Shown here piece by piece: positions 49,181-61,839 of a stretch of 64,000 nt of DNA (the stretch's first letter is position 1; each line of letters starts with the position of its first letter). A program made the position numbers and the translations under genes. This DNA comes from Lateolabrax maculatus (lineage: Eukaryota > Chordata > Actinopteri > Acropomatiformes > Lateolabracidae), in contig CM062210.1 of the NCBI GenBank assembly GCA_031216445.1, positions 16,317,501 through 16,381,500 of the forward strand. The letters are read 5' to 3'. A model generated the notes under the pieces. It ran no database searches, was not told where the DNA came from, and saw nothing but the letters and a program-made list of their open reading frames with translations.

Positions 49181-49760
49181 GTATTCTCAGACTCCGATAC
49201 AGGATCCCCTGTCACCCAGTTCCTGAGAGCACACAGATGAATTCCTTGTGCATGAATTAAACTCTCAGTGACTCATAGTTTCATAGTTAGTAAACATATC
49301 AGCTTTAATCATTACTGTCACAAGGAAGAGATTGTTGTCTTACTTGGCATGGATTCATTTTGGAGTTTTTTTTCAACTTTAACGGAAACTCTGGTTGACT
49401 AGTATTTTTGTGAGGTCCCTTCTATTTTGTGGTGCTTAATTCTGAAATACCAACAGGATAAGCAGTATATATAATGGATGGATGTATTCATTTGTTATGA
49501 CATTGTTTCAGGCGAGGCAGCCCACCTCCTCTATAAAACGCTGCAGAAAGCCCTGATTGTATAGAGGTCTGCAATATTTTATAATTTTGTGAAACTGGAA
49601 ACAAAATGTTCAAAAGCTGCCTTGGATCTCGAAAGTATTCACAATATTCTCTCTATTCCTTGTGTTATTCTAGATACTGTATAGTCACTATTTGCTCCGC
49701 ACTCAAGGACTCTCACACAGACATGTGATTGTATTCCTATGCATACTTTACATACCTAAA
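49181..49760 (+). repeat. Repeated segment, copy 1
   Basis: GTATTCTCAGACTCCGATACAGG, CACCCAGTTCCTGAGAGCACACAG (49213-49236), then AACATATCAGCTTTAA (49294), a gap of about 290 bases, then CTTGGATCTCGAAAGTATTCACAATATT (49621-49648) and ACATGTGATTGTATTCCTAT (49722). All occur in order, with changes, at 51966-52180. Confidence 0.7.
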
Positions 49761-51765
49761 ACATCTCTTGATGGGAATCTTTAATGCTTAAAAACATAAT
49801 ATAACCAGGCATGCATTAACTTGGGAGGAACTTTCTCATTTTGTTTGTTTGCAAGGACATTTGACACAGACACAGCCTGTAGTTGTTCTTTCATGTCATA
49901 TGATGGATTCATCGTTACCTCTAGCGGAATGAAAAAAAAAAAATCTGTTAAGAATAAAAAGCTTTTTTTTGTGCCTGGTTCCAATCTGATACCAAGGCTG
50001 CGTTTTACAAAGTAATGTCAGTCACCTCCCTCACTGTGCTATCTGAGTTCACGTCTCTCTCTGAGCCGGTGACCTGGGAGGCAGGCCTCTGCCCAGGGGG
50101 TCTTTGTCCTCACACAACTGTGAACAATGTGACTCCCCTGCTTGCTTATCATGCTTATCCAGATTCAGATCTATCGCTTATTGCTGCAGATCTGGGTCAC
50201 AGATCAGTTTCGGATGAAGTTATCCGACTCCTCTGCTGCTCTTGCTGATGACAGAATTGAACAGAAATACAAAGGAGACACAAGAAAGAAGTAATGCTTT
50301 TGTTTTTACAGGTTCACAAAGTGGGACTTTTTTCCACATGGCATAGATGACTGCCCGACACACTCAAAGTGAAACTGAGCAGCCGTGTGAGTAATCCTTT
50401 AGACACCACATTAAGATCCTGCTTCCTTGTATGAATCCATGCGCAGGACAAGATTCATCAAAGCAAAGTTTATGGCACCGTAAAGGATGAACTTTGGAAA
50501 ATCTTTATGGTGAGGTGCTACTTTATTATAATTGTGTATTTGTCAGGAGAGCTAATCAACAGCGGCTAATGCGGAGTGTGAACTTTAGGTATCCGTGCTG
50601 TATAGGAAACACATCAGCTCTACTGCACCTTTTGCTAAGGTCGTGACTTTTAAAGGTTGACTCCAAACACCGGCTCTGTTGACTCAGCGCCTGTCTGTAC
50701 ATTAGGCCGCCGATAGTGGACAGGCTAACAGCCTACAGTTGCCAAAGTAACAAATCCTACCCACTATGACCTCACTTGTTGGTGAACGCTGTTGAACTTT
50801 GAACAGTTATGTCATTTATTTGATCTGTGTGTCATCGGCATTTCCTTTCACAAGTTCCTCCCCTCGGATGCCCCCCTTTCCCTAAACTTTAGGTGTTTTC
50901 TTTCCCTATCAAAAGGAAATCCTATCCCGAAACCCCTTGTTTCCCTTCATAACCTATTATGCCATTGCTTTTGTTATGTTCCATTGTGAGTTTTCTTTAG
51001 CATAATCGTTACCATATTAGCCTCTTTCATTTAAACCTTGTAAGTCCGTTTTCCCAAGCTTACATAATGGATATTCTCTGAGAGTGCACACTTGAGTGAA
51101 CACTTTGATCTAAGGTGACCCATACAGTGCATGATTCAGTTCCCATCTGAGCTCACAATAACAAAGCCAACATAGGCTCAATAAATAATCATTATGGTTG
51201 CCAACATGTGTTCCTGTTTGTACATCATCATCATCTGGTTGCTGCAGCAATCAGATGATAAACATCACTGTAAGAGATTTTCTCTCTCTCCCCCTCTCTC
51301 TCTACCCCCCTCCCTTCAACAGATACCTTTGCCCAGCTGAGAATGACTCAGTCATATCTCATGACTGCTTTCCAATGAAACTTGTTCCAAGCAGCAGTTT
51401 CCGGGAAACAGGCTGAGTGGTGAATTATACCATCACCTCGGGCTCCAGGGAGTAGGACTGACACAAACAAATATACCAAGTGCAAACTGTACAGACTAAT
51501 GACCTTAACTACTTGTCAGATAGATGTTGATGCAGAGTATTGCCTGACATGATTATCAGTAAGCCTGCAAGTAGTAAAGTCTTAAGTCTTCTTTAAAAAG
51601 CAGATGAGTTACCTCTAATATTGTCACTATTACTACCACTGATACTTATATACATAACATCTGCTTTACAATTTTTTTATTTCTGCTTCTATTATTACTA
51701 CTGGCACTGCTAAGTTTCTAGGCTGCAAAAGGCCCTACTACGTTGTCTGTGGCTACTACTACTGA
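49761..51765. other. No gene recognised
   Basis: Mixed DNA with pyrimidine-rich tracts (51280-51320). No coding exon or known repeat identified. Confidence 0.3.
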
Positions 51766-51876
51766 CAGTCGTGTAAGAAGTATTCTGATCTTTTACTTAA
51801 AGTAATAGCAGAGAGGTATGAGTAAGAGAAGATTGATTCCACTTTCAAGTCTGTGTGCTAAATATTTTAGCAAAAA

Positions 51877-52512
51877 GACAGGAAACAGGGAGTAACAGCT
51901 AACTTATCTGTGTCTGAAGGTAAGAAAATCTGCCTACTAGCACCCATAAAGCTCACAAGTTATTGGTATTCACACACTCTGATACAGGATCACCCATCAC
52001 CCAGTTCTGGAGAGCACACAGGTCATAGGCAGAAAACATATCAGCTGTAAGGGAAAGGGAATGCCTTGGATCTTAAAAGAATTCACAATATTGACTCTAT
52101 TCCTTGCTCTACATATTCAGTAGTTTTTTCCTCTGCATTCAAGGACACACAGACACCTGATTGTATTACTATACATGTGAGAACCTTTGCTGAGTATTCA
52201 TGACTGAGTCATTCATTAACCTTCACCATTCTATGCTTCAATGTTATATCTTGTTTATTCTGTAAAAACCTTCCTGGAATCCAGCTGATGGCAACCTCAG
52301 AGTGACGACATTTGTTTTTCAGGAAATAGTCTGGGAGATAACCATCTGTAAAACCACAACATGTAATTTTTACGCTTTGGTTTTTGTACGAGTTAAATAA
52401 ACGAGATCATGTAATGTATCATATCATGTTAATGCTTTAGAGATGGTGGTAGGTTGATTTTCTTTTACAGTGGAAAGAGCCAGGCTAGCTGTTTTCCCTC
52501 TGTTTCCAGCCT
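51877..52512. mobile_element. Family D foldback element
   Basis: The left arm at about 51879-51938 begins GGAAACAGGGAGTAACAGCT and includes AAGAAAATCTGCCTAC. The reverse complement of the right arm (about 52449-52508) begins GGAAACAGAGGGAAAACAGC and includes AAGAAAATCAACCTAC. The arms are long, imperfect inverted repeats. The half copy at 14310-14480 shares the arm. Confidence 0.65.
51966..52180 (+). repeat. Repeated segment, copy 2, nested in the foldback
   Basis: GTATTCACACACTCTGATACAGG, CACCCAGTTCTGGAGAGCACACAGG, AACATATCAGCTGTAA, CCTTGGATCTTAAAAGAATTCACAATATT and GATTGTATTACTATACATG in pieces follow the order of copy 1. It lacks the roughly 290-base middle of copy 1. Confidence 0.7.
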
Positions 52513-52794
52513 TTATGCTAAACTAACCGGCTGCTAATATTACCTCGGATATGTACTTCACTGCATTACTGCAGTATGTGCAGTAAATGTACTTGTTATT
52601 TCCCACCACTGACTATTAAATAATAATAACAGTCAAGCAAACAAAACACCAAGAAGCCGCCTGTGGAGCACAACATGCAGTTCCCTAAAACTAAATTAAG
52701 CCAATTTTAATAGGCACCACCCTGGCACCTTTGCCGCTGCCCTAACAAGCACTGACTAAGACTCAACTGTTCCTCAGCACGACATGTTGACGCT

Positions 52795-53279
52795 AATAAT
52801 GAAGAGTGTGTGAACTTATCTCTGCCATGAGCCCCAAACCAGTGTCATTTTGAGGCCTCGCAGCGGGGCAGACACCGCGAGGCCTCGGCACGCCGCAGCC
52901 GCAAGGTGACACAAAAAGACGGACGGACAAGCTGGCGGACCAAAGCAGACAGGTAAACAGACAGACAAACAGCGGCGGAGCAATGCCCCAGAGAGCAATG
53001 ACACGAGCCAGTGCCTCTCCTCTGCAGCACAGACCCAGACCGAGCAGGCAGGCAGGCAGGCAGGAGGGGAGCGGGTGGCTTTCGAAAGACTGAGGAGGCG
53101 AGTGTAGACACACAGCAGCCCGCTCACCTCAAACACACAGCCGGTAATGACTGGAGACACGGCTGCCTTCCCTAGGGAAAAAAACAAGAGGGTGGGGGGC
53201 GCGCGGCACCACCTCTTCCCCAACAAACCCTAATGGCTGGGGCTCAATAAACAACAGCAGTGGCAACAACAACCCAAAT
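52795..53279. other. GC-richer tract with CAGG/GCAGGCAG repeat
   Basis: Contains (GCAG)n near 53044-53063, GACAGACAGAC-like units near 52950 and CpG-bearing sequence. The overlapping minus-strand frames (Cys/Leu/Pro-rich) have no known domain and are probably compositional. Confidence 0.35.
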
Positions 53280-54530
53280 AAGCCATGACAGCGCGTGGGC
53301 TACCTGAGCGAGTTCCTAATTGATCATTCTCGGTTGGAGACTTCCCACTCCTCGCTTCCACTGAAAGACGTGCACGCCTCTCATACATGCCACAGTTACA
53401 GTTTTGCATCATGGCTATTCTTAGCGCAGGTGTGCTATATTGCTGGAATTCTTATTTTGAGCCCAGCCGCTTTAGCTGTAAACATATTCCAGACACATTT
53501 ATTCATAGAGAGTGTGCTCTTTATCGAGCTTGATATCATGAAGGTGTCACACAGGAGCTGGTTTATTCCTTTATTTCTGGGACACAGCTCCGAATTCTCC
53601 TGCTTAATGCACACATGCAGTCAGAGAATGGCCGACATAAGCCCACAGCCAGATGACCTATTGTGAGAATTAATTAACAGGCATAGCAGATTTTAGCACA
53701 GTTATTTGGGACTTTCTGTACGTAGGTGTGATATGTGGGTCAGCGGGGAGCGACACGGCCGGGGCGTCATGTCATCTCGCACTATCAGCCAGTGACAGCC
53801 GCTCAGAGCAGCCTCAATAAGCACGCTGATCCCGGCGCAGCTTGCTGACCAGCACAGTTAACATTCCCTCCCTTTACAGCCGCCTAATCCGGGAATTTAA
53901 CAATGCGCCTGGCCTTCCAAACCAGGGATCAAATTCTCCCGTTGCCTCCGTATTAGCCCAGCCAGCACATGCGGCCCCGGCCCTGTGCCCACCCACAAAG
54001 CCGACAAGCAGAAATTCACACACTCACACCCTCGGCTCATTCTGCAGCCCCAGCCACACGCAACACTGAGTAACAGAGGGATGTTAATAAGTGCTGTGAA
54101 TTTGCTTCTGTGTTTCCTTGCAGTTTTCGGCTTCTTCTTTTTCTCTTAATCCTTCCCACTCCTTTGTGTGCGTTGCCAGTTAACCTTTCACCATAAATTC
54201 AACCCAGTTGGGATGACTGGTGGGGTCTTTAACTTGCATTATGCCGCGTGACATTGACAAAAAGGTGAGGAGAGTGGGCTTGTGTTTACGCCGAGGCAAT
54301 AGGATCAAATCCAGGGAGAAATCTATTTCCTTGAGAAGCCATGTCACAGACACGGGAATACTGGACGTATCCTGACATGCAATTAGGGTGCACCGCACTT
54401 TGGGAGCATTGTAATTAGTGAGTGTCATTTTCCAGTTTTTTTCCCTCTTCTTTCTGTAGTCAACCCTTCCAGTATGAGCTTCTAGTGTTTCAGTCCAGGC
54501 TATCACAAGGTCAGATAGAAGAGATACCCT
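53280..54530. other. Candidate conserved non-coding cluster
   Basis: More than 1 kb of complex, repeat-poor DNA. It includes GAGTTCCTAATTGATCATTC (53309), GCTGTAAACATATTCCAGAC (53475), ATTCATAGAGAGTGTGCTC (53500), GAGAATTAATTAACAGGC (53664) and, in a second block, GCAATTAGGGTGCACCGCAC (54380) and TTGTAATTAGTGAGTGTC (54409). Palindromic TTAATTAA and several TAAT cores are present. Open frames (53295-53666 plus, 54180-54506 minus) have no recognised domain. Confidence 0.4.
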
Positions 54531-57500
54531 ACGCCGGTGTCGGAACCTCTCAGCTGTATGCGGTAATTACTGGTGTCCTTGATATTTGATGTGAAATGGG
54601 GATGGTAACCTTTAGTGTTTGCCTGTGAGCCCTCCCCTCCCCTCATCCTGATCCCCCCCCTTCAATGCCACCTCCCACCTCTCAGCTCCTCGGAGCACGG
54701 ACGGACAACAGGAGGCTCACTTTGGAGGGAAATGTGAAGTGTGTTTGAGTGCCAGCTGGTGCCCTGGGACATGGTTAAACATCTACCAGCCAAATGGTGC
54801 CTTGTCACTGCTGTGAAGCGGGACGACACTGTTGATGGGACCTGCTGTCCAGGGGAGGACGAGCAAAAGGGCGCAGGGCACGAGGATGCGCTCTTTGGTC
54901 CTATTTATAACTCTGCACTTCAGCCGGAGTTGTGATTTTGTACACATATAATGAAACATTAACCTGAATGTCAGGTATTAGACATCAGATCTGGGTGAGG
55001 CTATGGAGTGCTGTTGAAAAGTATTAATCCAAACTAGGATGAGGGCATAGAGATCCCCCCGGCTCCCGATATGTTTTAAGACATATTAAAATACTCCGCT
55101 TTGAATAATAGTTAGTCTGATATGGTTTTTCAACATAAGAAAGTTAAATAAGCTACTTTTGTCAATTTGTCAAAAGGCACACCTACTCCTCCTCCATCAT
55201 TGAAAAATCCACAATTTTTGAGTATGCAAATACCAGCCCATAACAACCAAAAAGTTCCAAGAATCTAAACTCTGAACTTTAATTGTCTGTTCTTGTTTGC
55301 ATTTCCACCAACCGCGAAGATTGACAAATAAAAAAATATATAACAGGAATTTGAAACAATTTTCCCACAGACGGAAACAACAACACTGAGTCATAGTGCT
55401 TTTTGGATTTGCGGTCGCATGACTCTGATTGCTGTAATTGCTGAATGGCTGTGATTAATGAATGAAACAGAACCGGCTGATCTCAGCACTGCCACCCACT
55501 CTATGTGAGGGACCAAGCTGGCAGGCATCAGGTGTCACAGGAAGATTTTCAAAAAAGGGGTTTTATTTACCCAAAAGGGAGGAAAGTAATTTACAAATAT
55601 GTGCAACAAAAGTTTTGGGCCCATAAGACAGGTCAGCTTAACTCTATGTATATGACAACTTAACATAAACTGTGTTACTGTGTTCGACACATATAATGGC
55701 TTACCAAACCACTTGTGAAACACAGGGGTAATACACAGTCAAACACTAACAACTAAACCACAAATACAATGACATAGAATACATTTTTCTGTCAATTTAA
55801 GTGTTTTAAGAACTCAAACAAAAGTATGAAAAAATTAATACATTCCCAAAAAAATAAACAATATCTCTGAACAAGAAATCCCTATTATCCCTGATGTGGC
55901 AGGCACCTGGTACAGTCTGATTGGCTACTTCCTGTATTTAACAGCTCTGCTTTGGGGGGTGCATCTTTTGCTCAGACCTGACAAGGTGTCTCTTTGTCAG
56001 AAGAAACCAGCGGCAGCACCCTCTGCACTGGTAACTCAAATGAATAGAAATGAGAACAGCTTCAGGCAACCGTAACTAAAAACAAACTAAAACGTGACTA
56101 CAGAAGTGAATTAAATGTGCAAACTACAAATAGAAACTAATATACTGCCAACAATACCAAATATATTATGAGTATGATGTGTGAAACAAACGCTTAATGT
56201 TATCATTTAGCTCAAAGGATCAATGTTCAGTAAATGAAGACAAAAAGAACTACAAATTGCAAGTGTAAATTATAGAGAAACCCAAGGTGTGTGTGTGCAG
56301 GAGGGTTACCGGCTGATTTATCTCAGTAGTGTGGCAGCAGGTGCGTCCGTCACAGTGGAAATGGGGACTAAAAGATCCATAAAGTCACCAAAGTAGATGA
56401 TCTGCTGAGAGTCAGTTTTCAGTGTATGTGTCTTCGGAGTGGCAAACTTCCATGTCAAAGTAGATTTGTATATTGGACCACACTTGACCTCCAAACTTTG
56501 TGATGTCAGAAAATCCTGCTCAGACGTACAGGCCTACAACTGTCATTTAAAGTGAACACACAGAAACCTTCCCCCTCAGCAGCTGAATGTGAAAACAGCC
56601 TTCTAGTATTTCTAGTATGCACATCATTTTGCACAGTGAACGTCCAAGTAAAGTAACAATAAGCAAAACACGCTTTTAAATGGACGGAGGCTTTAACAGA
56701 CTTGAACTCTCAAAGATGCCGAAATAGAGAGCAAACTTTTCAGGTAATGAGACATTCTTGAGAGGATTTGCAGATGCAGACTGGACTTGTGATTACTTGT
56801 TCATATGAAAGCTTATGCCATAGCCAGAGTTCTGAAACTCCAACATGGCCTGTGGCTACTAATTAGACTAACAACAGCTCCACTATGAGTCTCTGATGAG
56901 CTGCTTTAATTGGCAGAGCAACAATTGAAAAAAAAAAAAAAAAAAAGGCCTCATGGCCATTACTATAAGCTACACCTGGGATGGAGAAACCCAGTCTGCT
57001 GCCTTTTGTAAAGCATAAAACAGTCAAATCAAACATGGCTGAATTGATTGTCTTTTTGTTAGTGCTTCATTCAACCACAGCTGTGCACATCTGTCACTGT
57101 TGCTCCGCCTCTCAAGTCAGCATGTTGTGCAACATACTTGAAATACTATGCTAAAGAAAACCCCATGCATTCACGTTCAAGTGGAAATGCAGCGTGTTGC
57201 AACATGCCAGGTGTTTTCACAGTCGCCTGGTGCCGTGCATCTCTCTAAAGCACCTACATCAAGTGTGTTGTGCCAAACTCTAAACCCCCCCCCCCCCCAA
57301 AAAAAAAGCTGAATAGCGTTGGCTTATATAACAAGGCTTCACACTCATCAATCTGTACGCCCCGTGTTTACATTTGCCCCTTGCTGTTTTTCTTGGAAGT
57401 CTCATTCCAAGGGAAGCGGCGATGGAAAGGGTGAGGCACTCGTGAGCAAACATGCGCAAACACCTGCATATCTGAGATGCCTGGCATGAATTATCTTCAC

Positions 57501-58859
57501 GGTCCACTGTAAACACGCATGCACGCATACGCTGATCTCTGTGCACATGCTTAACAAAGGCTGAGGAAGTACCTCATCAGCCAGGAAACACTACGCGAAT
57601 TGACTGGGGTAAACTGGCCCATGGCCTGGGTTGGGACTTGTCACAAAACAAAAAGAGGGTAGAAAAAACTGTCCTTCCACATAGGTTTGTGTCGAAACAC
57701 GTCTTAAAAGACATACCTACCTTTACAAACAGGGAGGGTTGGGAATATCTTACTGTTTGTTAATTTCACTGATAGGAAATATAGAAGCCGCATCAATAAA
57801 AATATCACAGTTGTACTGCAATAGGCTATAATATTGCAATTTCAATTGGTTAGGGAATTCAGCAGTAAAATGATAATGGCTTTCCATTACAGTCATGGCA
57901 ATAAAGACATTTGCAGCCACATTATCTGCACCTATTGATATTTTTTGTCATTACTTTTCCAGGTAATTTCAAGTCAGCCGTTCTATACGACTCCTATTGA
58001 TTTGGTGTGAAAACACTGAGAAGTGGTGCAAAGATATGAAGGTGAAAGGAGGAGTGGATGTGGCAGAGTGACTGAGGTCAGCAGCATTGTCCACCCGTGA
58101 TCTCCATCTCGGTCCATTGTCCGTCCATGGGGGCCGGGCTGAATGGGGATTTTCTCTTTCTTTGATAAACTTTTGACCTCGACGTATCTCCTCCTTGTGC
58201 AAACATGTTGACCTTGGCTCGCCATTCAGTGACGTGCTGAGACTGGGGAAAGGGGGTGATAACTTATTCCGATGAGCTGATACTGGGCTCCACATTCATC
58301 CGCGGTTAAGTTGCAACGGGAAAAGTTTGATAAACTCGAACCGGGCGAATGCCGTGGTTGTGTCATTTGGCGAAGTTGCACTTAATGGCTCTATTTTGAG
58401 AAACCAGGTCAATGCGTCTTGTGCTGCGGGAACATCCTTCACTCCCAACCCAAAATACAACCTCTGTTGCTTCCTGCAGGTGAGCATCGTTACCCAAAGC
58501 CAAGCTGTGTCAGGGCACGCCGCGGAGCATTTGTCAAAAACTGCTCAAGCAGTGGCTGGTTATTATTTATGGTGTCTTGTTATAGAGCCTCATTGCTGAT
58601 GCTTGCTCCGGGCACCCGCATGCATTTTCATCTCATACGCTCATCTCCCGCCCTTTCATCAGACGTTGTTAGCATCAGGTTGTGACCGATGTTCCCAAAA
58701 TGTCGCTGCACTAACCAGGATGCTCTTGGAGGTGTTTTTTTTTTATACTTCAATAAAATAAGAGCCGTAGGGGATGAAGGGAGAGGGTTGCGGGAGTGAT
58801 TGCCACCTGCCACTTCATTCAACTGCATTTTAATCTGGTGTGTCTGGAGGAATCTCGTT
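54531..58859. other. No gene recognised
   Basis: Mixed to A/T-rich DNA. Holds an A-run at 56928-56946 and a C-run then A-run at 57285-57308. The part 55540-56650 is A/T-rich and may contain old repeats that I could not classify. The part 58060-58700 has short frames on both strands without domains. Confidence 0.3.
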
Positions 58860-59460
58860 CCGCAAAATGACTCTACCGGAGGAGTGGCGGCGCTGGAGGA
58901 AGGGAGTAGAGATTTGAGCCGCTGATACCCAGTAACAAATCACCTGGATATGAACTATTCGCTTTCTAATGGGAATCCATATTCATCTTCCTCTCCGAAA
59001 GCTCTCCTGTGGGGATGCAGATGTGTGGCTGCTTTTATATCTTCTCCTTATCCACTTCCCCATCCGTGTACTCTAATCAAAACCCCCACATATTTTAAGG
59101 CCCTACACCATCCGCTTACTCATATTGAATTTCCATTGCTTCTCCATTGAGTTTATGGACCATCTTTGGGATTATTAATGACACGGCACAGAGTTACACA
59201 TATGAATATGGAGATCAGCCACATTGTGCATACACTTTCCTATATAACAGGATTGATCTAAATCTAAAAATGTCTTCTTTGACTGATGGCACCACCCTTC
59301 TGCTCCACGGGCTTTTCTTAATAATGTGCCTGCCTCACTCCCATTATCTGTGTATTTAAAACCCGAGACCCCCTAAAAAGCCGGCGTGAATGATAACTCT
59401 CCTCCACACATATTCCTCCTGCTACTTCAATTCAATCTGTGGCACAGATAAAGGGGTCAA
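58860..59460. other. Candidate conserved non-coding cluster
   Basis: Repeat-free, with TGAACTATTCGCTTTCTAATG (58950), GGAATCCATATTCATCTTCC (58972), TGGGATTATTAATGACACGG (59167) and CATATGAATATGGAGATCAG (59199). Several TAAT and ATTCAT cores are present. Confidence 0.35.
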
Positions 59461-60917
59461 CTTCATGCTACAAGGGATCAAATTGAAACTATAACAGGTT
59501 TAGTTCTGGTGGTCCTTTTTCAATGTACAGAATTTGCGTTTTATTCAGGCGTCTTGAAGGGCACCTTCACGCTTGTTGTTGCTGTTTCAGAAGTGTGCTG
59601 CTATATGCGCGCGATGCCCAGACAAGATACGTAGGATGAATTATTGCAGTAAAGGGATTTTATTTATTAACTGGCTCATGGAAGTTGGGAGCGTGCCAAC
59701 TGTTGCTGCTCCATTCAGGGGCCTATCATCTGTATAGTCAAGGGCAGATAAATACTGTATGACTGTATTTATGGTTACAGATAATATATAGCCACACAGT
59801 CTGAATCTACATTAGCAGAGAATTAGTCTGAAGGCTGTTGGTGAACAGCCAGCGCATGAAGGCTGACAAAGACACCATTCCAATATCTGCTGAGAGCTCG
59901 CTTTTATATTAGTCAGTTAATATGATGGTAATTTGTCAGACTGGGGTTCACTTAAAGGTGCACTCCACAGATTGTACACTTGAAAATAAGTTTGGAGTAA
60001 TACTCAGCCTGGGAAAATAGAAGGAGCTTTGGCAAGTATGAGCAAAATAACCCTGATGATGTCATAGGGATGTCATGAGGGTTATCAGAGCTTCGTCCTG
60101 AAGACAAGAGTGCATTAAAGTTTGAAAGATGGGGGTATTTACCAGGTATGAAGGGTCTATTGAAAAATGTGGTGTTTCGTTGCATTATGGGAAATGTAGT
60201 TGTATAATTTTTGATACTAGGGACTAAAAGGCCACTGCAATACCTAATTGCTGAAGTACTCAGTTAAGGAACATCTGGGGGCAGATATAATCTTATTGGA
60301 TAAGTTAAACATCAGTGGTTGTAGTTAAAAGGCCTCAGTTCTAACATTAAGGTAGGGTCATGTTACACTTCTGCCCTGCAAATATTAGTTCTGTCTCATA
60401 TTCACTTAGGTTGAAGCCCATATGACGACAAACTGAGGAGTTAGTTTCCTGTTTGAATGCCAGCTGTGGCGGCCTCGCAGGTCAGAGTTGACCTCTGTTC
60501 AACTTTTATCATGTGGATGTGCACAGTTGGGCAATAGAAACACTGATGCATGGTGTTTGGAAATGTAGAAGTCATTATTGTAGTGCGTGCAATCACCCTG
60601 TTTAGTAAAATAAAACATGACCAGACTACGAACTGCAGCATCATTTTGACAGGCAAGTCTTACAGTTCAACAGAAGGCTAATGTGCTTTCACACTAAAGT
60701 CTGGTATAAGAGAGACAGGAACTAATATTTAAACTCCTTGTAAAGGAATAATAAATATGTTTTCTGAGTTTGTCACACCACAGAAAAATGTGTGCCAAAT
60801 TTGAATGATCGGCAATTAGGTTTCAAAATTGTGAAAAAAAGATTCTCTGCTCTGAAACGCCAGGCGCTGAAACCACGCCAACCACAATTTTGGTGAGATA
60901 GCTGCTGTTTTTCTCAG

Positions 60918-60936
60918 CCCCCCCCCCCCCCCCCCC
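60918..60936 (+). repeat. 19-base C homopolymer
   Basis: Uninterrupted C-run. Confidence 0.95.
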
Positions 60937-61321
60937 TTCGTTTGTCTGTTTTAAATCTATTCATTCTCTGATTGCGGTCATTGACGGTCCCACTGATACT
61001 TTACCAGTGCTAACTTTAAGCTGCTAAGTCTAGATCACTTCAGACTTGATACGTTTATTTTGAACCAATCTGGGGTAGCCCGCTGCCCTGTTAGCTTCAC
61101 CTGGCCTTTCCTATCATTACCAGTTGAGCAGGCAACCAGACCTCAATGACCAGTGTTATCAATCCATCATGTTTATTTGTCACATGTAATCCTATAAAAG
61201 GTACAATGGCCTGTTTTGACTGTTCCGCTTTAGCAGAGAAACTCAACAGCAGCTGCAGACGAGACTACCCTAGTTTGCTTCCGACACACTGACACAGAGG
61301 CGCTCTAGTTTTTATAGTGTT

Positions 61322-61341
61322 GGGGGGGGGGGGGGGGGGGG
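61322..61341 (+). repeat. 20-base G homopolymer
   Basis: Uninterrupted G-run, about 390 bases from the C-run at 60918 and complementary to it. Confidence 0.95.
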
Positions 61342-61839
61342 AGTGGTGCCATCGTGGCTCCAGTGCATCATCGAGCTCGCAGCCCCAGCCAGAGAGATCC
61401 TGAACACAAAAATGGTGAAAAAACAGGTTTTTGGGTCTAACTCCAGAATTCAGTACTACACAGTTCACAGTCTTTTTCACATGTTTTCAGAAATCATTTT
61501 CTAACATGTATAATGTGTTGAGAGAAAGATTTCTGAATTTGCTTTACACAGACTTTAAAGCATGCATTGTATTGACTGAAAACACAACTTAAAGCCTTTG
61601 CCAGTAGTTCACTAGAACAGATCATTACCCTTTGATTTTAATTAGATTTTCCATAGATTTGAGTCTGTATAGGACGATGTGTATCTACGGTATATCAACA
61701 GCCGCACAGCAACCACTGTCAACACCACACAACATGACTGAGGTTATTATACCTAGTATTGCATAACAACAGCTACACAATAGTGAGTGTAACACTGGCA
61801 GGTGTTATCAGTGAAATAATAACCGGAGGAGACTCAGGA

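Larger units (their letters stand above)
51766..52611. mobile_element. Family C element carrying a nested foldback and a further insertion
   Basis: Left end CAGTCGTGTAAGAAGTATTC with TTTTACTTAAAGTAA; right end GTAAATGTACTTGTTATTTC followed by CCACCACTG. The ends are CAGT...ACTG with inverted ACTTAAGT/GTACTT motifs, as at 32800-34306. The interior is a family D foldback (51877-52512) which itself holds a copy of the 49181-49760 segment. Confidence 0.6.
59461..61839. other. No gene recognised; probable old interspersed repeats
   Basis: The stretch 59950-60240 (AAAGGTGCACTCCACAG at its start, GCATTATGGGAAATGTAG near its end) has strings I recall from scattered fish repeats. C-run at 60918-60936 and 20-base G-run at 61322-61341. 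Confidence 0.35.

Noticed and set aside
52816..53226. 136-codon minus-strand open frame in GC-richer DNA
   Set aside because: Cys/Leu/Pro-rich from GCAG and GACG repeats; two other frames are also open over the same bases, which points to composition.
54180..54506. 108-codon minus-strand open frame in a candidate conserved block
   Set aside because: It looks less low-complexity than most, but has no known motif and no clear splice partners; kept as non-coding.
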